A stretch of DNA of 64,000 nt, taken from Streptomyces sulfonofaciens (GTDB lineage: Bacteria > Actinomycetota > Actinomycetes > Streptomycetales > Streptomycetaceae). A model generated the notes under the pieces. That model did not search any database. It saw only the letters and a list, made by a program, of their open reading frames with translations, and was not told the origin of the DNA. The DNA is taken from NCBI RefSeq assembly GCF_014656295.1, contig NZ_BNCD01000006.1:124001-188000 (forward strand), given 5' to 3'. This document shows, piece by piece, positions 59,728 to 64,000 of the stretch. How positions within the stretch are numbered: position 1 is the stretch's first letter; the number at the start of each line of letters is the position of its first letter. The position numbers and the translations under genes are program-made.

Positions 59728-60930
59728 CTAGCCCAGGGCCTGCTTGAGGTCGGCGATCAGGTCGTCGGCCGACTCGATGCCCACGGACAGGCGCACCAGG
59801 TCGGCGGGGACCTCCAGGGCCGAGCCCGCGGCGGAGGCGTGGGTCATGCGCCCGGGGTGCTCGATCAGCGACTCGACACCGCCCAGCGACTCCCCCAGTG
59901 TGAACACCTGGGCGCGGTTGCAGACCTCCACAGCCGCCTGCTCGCCGCCCTCCACCTGGAAGGACACCATGCCGCCGAACGCCTTCATCTGCTTGGCGGC
60001 GGTCTCGTGCCCCGGGTGCGTCGCGAGTCCCGGGTAGAGCACACGGGTCACGCGCGCGTGCCTGCCGAGCATCTCGGCGATCCGGCCGGCGTTCTCGCAG
60101 TGCCGGTCCATCCGCACGGCGAGGGTCTTGATGCCGCGCAGCACCAGCCAGGAGTCGAAGGGCCCGGCGATCGCGCCCATCGCGTTCTGGTGGAAGGCCA
60201 GCTCGTCGCCGAGAGCGTCGTCGTCGACGACGAGGGAGCCGCCGACCACGTCGGAGTGGCCGCCCATGTACTTGGTCGTGGAGTGCACCACGGCGTCGGC
60301 CCCGAGGGAGAGCGGCTGCTGCAGGTAGGGGCTGGCGAAGGTGTTGTCGACGACGAGCCGGGCGCCCGCGGAGTGGGCGACGGCCGCGACGGCGGCGATG
60401 TCGGTGATCCCGAGCAGCGGGTTCGACGGCGTCTCGACCCAGACGACCTTGGTCCGCGGAGTGATCGCGGCCCGCACTGCGGCCGGGTCGCTGCTGTCGG
60501 CCACCGACCAGGTCACCCCCCACCGGGTGACGACCTTCGCGAACAGCCGGAACGTGCCCCCGTAGGCGTCGGCCGGGATCACGACGTGGTCACCGGGGCT
60601 GAGCAGTGTCCTCAGCAGGCAGTCCTCGGCGGCGAGGCCCGAGGCGAAGGCCAGGCCGCGGCGGCCGCCCTCCAGAGCCGCCAGGTTCTCCTCCAGGGCG
60701 GCCCTGGTGGGGTTGCCGCTGCGGCTGTACTCGTAGCCGCCGCGCAGGCCGCCCACGCCGTCCTGCTTGTACGTCGAGACCTGGTGGATCGGCGGCACGA
60801 CGGCGCCGGTCAGGGGGTCGGGGGTGTTGCCCGCGTGGATCGCCACGGTCTCGAACCCGTGCCCTGCGTGCGGGCCGGCGGGGCGCGGGTCGCTGGTGTG
60901 CCTGGTGGTCCTGGGGTGCGAGTCACTCAT
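59728..60930 (-). CDS. metB: Cystathionine gamma-synthase
   Basis: A 400-residue Cys/Met-metabolism PLP enzyme joining an O-acyl-homoserine with cysteine to give cystathionine; some homologues also act as gamma-lyase. It shows ETVAIHAGN at the start, YEYSRSGNPTRAALEENLAALEGG, VWVETPSNPLLGITDI, the PLP lysine in VHSTTKYMGGHSDVVGG and SLGGVESLIEHPGRMTHAS. Length is typical. The ATG at 60930 has no Shine-Dalgarno and follows GCATTACGCT, so it is probably leaderless. It is monocistronic and divergent from the next gene. Confidence 0.93.
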   Translation of the reverse strand: MSDSHPRTTRHTSDPRPAGPHAGHGFETVAIHAGNTPDPLTGAVVPPIHQVSTYKQDGVGGLRGGYEYSRSGNPTRAALEENLAALEGGRRGLAFASGLAAEDCLLRTLLSPGDHVVIPADAYGGTFRLFAKVVTRWGVTWSVADSSDPAAVRAAITPRTKVVWVETPSNPLLGITDIAAVAAVAHSAGARLVVDNTFASPYLQQPLSLGADAVVHSTTKYMGGHSDVVGGSLVVDDDALGDELAFHQNAMGAIAGPFDSWLVLRGIKTLAVRMDRHCENAGRIAEMLGRHARVTRVLYPGLATHPGHETAAKQMKAFGGMVSFQVEGGEQAAVEVCNRAQVFTLGESLGGVESLIEHPGRMTHASAAGSALEVPADLVRLSVGIESADDLIADLKQALG

Positions 60931-61030
60931 GGGCCTGAGCGTAATGCCGCCCGGGCCCGCACAAGGGGCCTGCCGTTCCGGGCGTGCGACAGGTTGGCCA
61001 ATTGTCGGACCCGTCTGGTTCGCTTGGGGC

Positions 61031-62149
61031 ATGGAGATTCTCTGGGTCTTGGTGGCGGTGGTCCTGCTCGGGGCGGTGGCCGGCCCCGTCCTGCTGCGCA
61101 GGGGCGGCGGGATCCGCCTCACCCACCCCGGCGACCCGGACGCCGCCGACCCGGCGAACTACGGCTTCGTACGCCAGGAGGAGCTGGACGTCCGCGTCCC
61201 GGGGCCGGACGAGGACCTGATGGACGTGCTCGACCTCGTGCAGCGCACCCAGGAGTGGCGCCCCGCGGGCCAACTGCTCGCGGGCACGGAGACGGCGGGC
61301 GAGGTCCGCTGGCAGCGCGTCCAGGCCTTCGCGGGCGCGGCCGCCCTGGAGCTCCAGCAGCGGCCCGGCGGGGTCAGCGAGAGCCCCGGCGGGCAGTGGC
61401 TGCGGGTGTGGCGCGCCGAGTCGCCCAAGGACCCGGGCGGTGCGGCGGTGCACGCCGAGTTCCTGGTCCAGCAGGCCTGGCGCTCCTCCACGGCCGGCAC
61501 GGACGAGCACCGCATCATCCTGGAGGAGGCCAGGGCGGCCTGCGGGAACGCCGCCCTGCTCGCCCCCGGCGACCCCATCCCCTACATCATCGAGCTGTCC
61601 ATCGCGCGCGGACTCGCCTATCCCCGCGAGGAGTTCGAGCAGCTCTGGCTGAAGATCCTGGACCGCGCGCCCACCCATATGGGGGCCCATCTGGCTGCCC
61701 TGCACTACTGGTGCGAGAAGTGGCACGGCTCGCGCGCGCTCGCGTACTCCTTCGCGGAGGCCGCCGCGGCCCGGGCCCCCCGCGGCTCCCTGCTCGCGGC
61801 CCTCCCGCTCTTCGCGGTGTACGAACACCTTCCCGAGGTCAACCTCGTGCGCGAGTTCTACCGCAGCGAGGTCGTCACCAAGGCCGTGGAGGGCGCCCTC
61901 TACGCGGTGCACTCCGCCGCCGCGGACGATCCGATGCTCGCCCACGTCCGCCACCTGCTGATGTTCTTCCTGGTCCGCGGCGAGCGCTGGGCCGAGGCCA
62001 TGCACCAGTTGGTCCACGTGGACGGCCACGTGGGCGCCCTCCCCTGGACGGTCTCGCCCGACCCCGCGGGCGAGTACGCGGTCTACCGCGCACTGGCGGT
62101 CGCGGGCTACGAGGCGAACGGCGGGAGCCCGGCCACGTTGCGGCAGTAG
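61031..62149 (+). CDS. Conserved protein with N-terminal membrane anchor
   Basis: A 372-residue protein beginning with a membrane helix (MEILWVLVAVVLLGAVAGPVLLRR), then a soluble helical region with motifs LVQRTQEWRPAGQLLAGT, RVWRAESPKDPGG and HYWCEKWHGSRALAYSFAEAAA. The later part resembles TPR/solenoid organisation and reads like a cytoplasmic helical scaffold. There is no enzyme motif. The ATG at 61031 lies 100 bp from the divergent metB start, with only weak GGGG upstream. I do not recognise a function. Confidence 0.75.
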   Translation: MEILWVLVAVVLLGAVAGPVLLRRGGGIRLTHPGDPDAADPANYGFVRQEELDVRVPGPDEDLMDVLDLVQRTQEWRPAGQLLAGTETAGEVRWQRVQAFAGAAALELQQRPGGVSESPGGQWLRVWRAESPKDPGGAAVHAEFLVQQAWRSSTAGTDEHRIILEEARAACGNAALLAPGDPIPYIIELSIARGLAYPREEFEQLWLKILDRAPTHMGAHLAALHYWCEKWHGSRALAYSFAEAAAARAPRGSLLAALPLFAVYEHLPEVNLVREFYRSEVVTKAVEGALYAVHSAAADDPMLAHVRHLLMFFLVRGERWAEAMHQLVHVDGHVGALPWTVSPDPAGEYAVYRALAVAGYEANGGSPATLRQ

Positions 62150-62449
62150 GGGGCGCAAGCGGGGGCGTGCGCCGGCTCCTGCGGGCGGTCGGGCCCGGGG
62201 CGCGGCGACGCGGAGGGCCCGTAGAACCCGTAGAACTCGTAGAACCCGGAGAACCCGGGGACCCGCAAAAGACGGCGGTGGCCCGGGGCCGCCGGTGGGC
62301 GGGGTGGCGCGCACTCGGGCCACGCGCCCCAGGAGTCAGCCGGTCACCGGGCGCCGGGGCGCCGGGTCCGGGCCCGGCGGCGCCCGGCACCGGGAATCCA
62401 TGGCACCCGTGGGACGTTGCACAGATCGCCCCCTCCCGTAGGAGACGAA
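62150..62449. other. Intergenic region with 9-bp repeats and msrA promoter
   Basis: The 300-bp gap contains four 9-bp units GTAGAACCC-like at 62221-62256, a G/C-rich hairpin-prone stretch around 62349-62392 (GCGCCGGGGCGCCGGG followed by complementary GGCGGCGCCC), and the msrA upstream region. No gene is seen. Confidence 0.5.
62221..62256. repeat. 9-bp tandem repeat, 4 copies
   Basis: GTAGAACCC, GTAGAACTC, GTAGAACCC and GGAGAACCC follow directly on one another from 62221 to 62256. They are intergenic. Confidence 0.9.
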
Positions 62450-63163
62450 ATGATCTTCGGTCGAACCCCCGTACTACCGGCTCCCGGCGAGGCCCTGCGC
62501 GGTCGCACGGAGCCGTCGTTCAAGGTCCCCGAGCGCCACACCGTCCTCGGCAACCCGCTGCTCGGCCCCTATCCCGAGGGCCTTCAGACCGCCGACTTCG
62601 GCCTGGGCTGCTTCTGGGGTGCCGAGCGCGTCTTCTGGATGACCGACGGCGTGTGGACGACCCTGGTCGGCTACCAGGGAGGCCAGACGCAGAACCCGAC
62701 GTACGAGGAGGTCTGCTCCGGCCTGACGGGCCACACGGAGGCGGTCCGCGTGGTCTACGACCCGGCGAAGATCTCCTACCCCGCCCTCCTGAAGACCTTC
62801 TGGGAGGCCCACGACCCCACCCAGGGCTTCCGCCAGGGCAACGACGTGGGCACCCAGTACCGCTCGGCGATCTACACCCACACCCCCGAGCAGGCCGCCG
62901 CCGCGGAGTCGTCCCGCACGGCCTACCAGGAGGTCCTCACGTCCTCCGGCTACGGCGGCACCATCACCACCGAGATCCTCCCGGCCGAGGGCCGCCCGTT
63001 CTACCCGGCGGAGGCGTACCACCAGCAGTACCTCGACAAGAACCCGCTGGGCTACTGCGGCCTCGGCGGGACGGGCGTCAACCTAAGTGACCCTTCGGAG
63101 ACGAACTGGGGGGCGGCGTGCCCGGTGGGGATCGCTCCGGCTCCTGAGCCCGAGTCCAAGTAG
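62450..63163 (+). CDS. msrA: Peptide-methionine (S)-S-oxide reductase MsrA
   Basis: A 237-residue enzyme that reduces methionine-S-sulfoxide in proteins. The active-site motif is [13 protein letters not shown], with the catalytic Cys near residue 54. Other features are [49 protein letters not shown] and [19 protein letters not shown], with a resolving Cys. An N-terminal extension ([14 protein letters not shown]) is usual for actinobacterial MsrA. The ATG at 62450 has AGGAG 5-6 bases upstream. It is a single gene and the last typical core gene before base composition changes. Confidence 0.96.
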   Translation: MIFGRTPVLPAPGEALRGRTEPSFKVPERHTVLGNPLLGPYPEGLQTADFGLGCFWGAERVFWMTDGVWTTLVGYQGGQTQNPTYEEVCSGLTGHTEAVRVVYDPAKISYPALLKTFWEAHDPTQGFRQGNDVGTQYRSAIYTHTPEQAAAAESSRTAYQEVLTSSGYGGTITTEILPAEGRPFYPAEAYHQQYLDKNPLGYCGLGGTGVNLSDPSETNWGAACPVGIAPAPEPESK

Positions 63164-63288
63164 CCCGATCTCGTACGGAGACCGCCCGACCACAGCGTGT
63201 CATCGAAAGTGAGCCTTTCAGCACTGGGTTCCGGACACGCTGACCCCTTGGAGCATGAAGCGTCGTTCGGTTCGGGACTTATCCCGGC

Positions 63289-63711
63289 ATGGCGACTTCG
63301 AGGACCAAGAGCAAGGCGTTGGGCGGTCTCGGTCAGTGGTGGGGCGTACTTGCCGGCGCCCTCCTGATCGCGGCGTGGATCAACAGGGCAGCCGGCCCGG
63401 CGGTGGTGGTTGCCCTCTCGGCTGCCCTGCTGATCTGGTGCCTGTTTCAAGCGCCCGTCACATGTGGCGCAGAGGTACGCGTCAGAGGCGGACTGGACGG
63501 TTGCCGCAACAACGCTCGCGGGCTCCTCCTCGGTTGCCACATCCGACAGCACCGCTTCCAGAAGCTCCGGATGCTGATCCTCCGCCGGCAGGTCCGCGCC
63601 TTCTGCTCCGGCCTGTTCTCCGACGGCAAGGCCACCATCGTCACCCTTGCCGGCATAGGCAGCTTCGTCTCAGCCCTCGTCGCACTTGTGCCAGGTGCAT
63701 CGATCAAGTGA
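63289..63711 (+). CDS. Small membrane protein of unknown function
   Basis: A 140-residue protein with two N-terminal hydrophobic spans (WWGVLAGALLIAAWI and AVVVALSAALLIWCLF), a basic central section with several cysteines (PVTCGAEVRVRGGLDGCRNNARGLLLGCHIRQHRF), and a C-terminal span (ATIVTLAGIGSFVSALVALV). The ATG at 63289 has no Shine-Dalgarno and follows ACTTATCC. G+C and codon bias are lower than in the rest of the window. No family is recognised. Confidence 0.6.
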   Translation: MATSRTKSKALGGLGQWWGVLAGALLIAAWINRAAGPAVVVALSAALLIWCLFQAPVTCGAEVRVRGGLDGCRNNARGLLLGCHIRQHRFQKLRMLILRRQVRAFCSGLFSDGKATIVTLAGIGSFVSALVALVPGASIK

Positions 63712-63849
63712 TTTGCACCAGCGCGGGGGCGAGAGAGACAAGCGCACTCTCCTTCGAAAACGAACTCTCCACTCCGGAAAGCGGCTCATGCATCCTAATT
63801 CGCTGCCGTGACGAAGCGTGAGTGTGCCTGACTTGGGCGCAACGGGGGA

Positions 63850-64000
63850 TCAGTCAACGGAATGCTGCTTTAGATCGTCAATGATGGCCGCCCATGTCTC
63901 CTGTGCCGGCTTCGGGATCTGCGATGTTGCTCCTTCCATCGCTTCGATAGTCTCGTTCGCGCGGCTGGAGAACTCAATGGACCAGCTAGCGTCTGCTATG
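63850..64000 (-). CDS. C-terminal end of an unidentified gene (5' part outside window)
   Basis: The last 49 codons of a minus-strand gene are visible, ending at TGA (63852-63850). The peptide includes SIEFSSRANETIEAMEGATS followed by QIPKPAQETWAAIIDDLKQHSVD, a soluble helical end. Codon bias is weaker than in the core genes, in keeping with the lower G+C here. The open frame to the window edge and reasonable composition support it, but no function can be given. Confidence 0.5.
   Translation of the reverse strand, partial: IADASWSIEFSSRANETIEAMEGATSQIPKPAQETWAAIIDDLKQHSVD

Noticed and set aside
1..64000. tRNA, rRNA, insertion sequence and phage genes
   Set aside because: No cloverleaf-like sequence, transposase, integrase or structural phage gene was recognised in either strand.

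Overview
The window is high-GC (about 72%) actinobacterial DNA, almost certainly from Streptomyces. Third-codon G/C is strong, GTG starts are common, many genes look leaderless, and marker genes include mycothiol conjugate amidase (mca), GTP-dependent PEP carboxykinase, a DasR-type site before a GH18 chitinase, and GntP/IclR/D-aminoacylase genes. I count 60 protein genes, including one partial gene at each edge. I see no rRNA, tRNA, CRISPR array, insertion sequence or prophage.

Layout. (1) 1-3.7 kb: a PIN-PhoH ATPase (cut by the left edge), a cis-prenyltransferase and an aldo/keto reductase. (2) 4-24 kb: a complete monoderm Tad/Flp pilus system in several transcription units. These are a prepilin peptidase with a divergent DUF192 gene; a flp operon (Flp pilin, TadG-like protein, lipoprotein, OmpA-like wall-binding protein); a NarL-type two-component pair; the machinery operon cpaB-tadZ-tadE-tadE-tadA-tadB-tadC; an uncharacterised zinc-ribbon gene; and a four-gene operon led by a 525-residue protein with a Flp-type prepilin signal on a large exported domain. 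An MFS exporter gene sits inside this region. (3) 24-36 kb: a chitinase, an NRAMP-related transporter, an acidic protein, then a D-amino-acid/acid-sugar locus (GntP permease, RidA, IclR, PfkB kinase, divergent D-threonine aldolase/deaminase-like enzyme and D-aminoacylase) and a secreted protein. (4) 36-54 kb: an OmpR-type two-component system, AlkB-type oxygenase, aminotransferase, pckG, PAQR protein, TetR, a ThiS/Mut7-C protein, a YyaL-type thioredoxin-fold protein, a large membrane-linked STAND/TPR ATPase, mca and greA. (5) 54-63 kb: a DrrAB-type ABC exporter, threonine dehydratase, MarR, a small sigma factor, cystathionine gamma-synthase and msrA. (6) From 63.2 kb the G+C falls and two unrecognised genes follow, possibly the edge of an accessory region.

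The main observation is a near-identical 19-bp element, TGGGCCCACRGRCCCATGC, each time preceded by another TGGGYCC half, in three separate promoters: prepilin peptidase (4977-4995), flp operon (9637-9655) and the large-pilin operon (20409-20427). In all three it ends 19-20 bp before a TAnnnT -10 box, so it takes the place of the -35 region. This suggests one activator co-ordinates the pilus regulon; the response regulator at 9729-10946 is a natural candidate. The large pilin-like protein and its three partner genes share the element, so they are probably an undescribed accessory or tip module of this Tad pilus.
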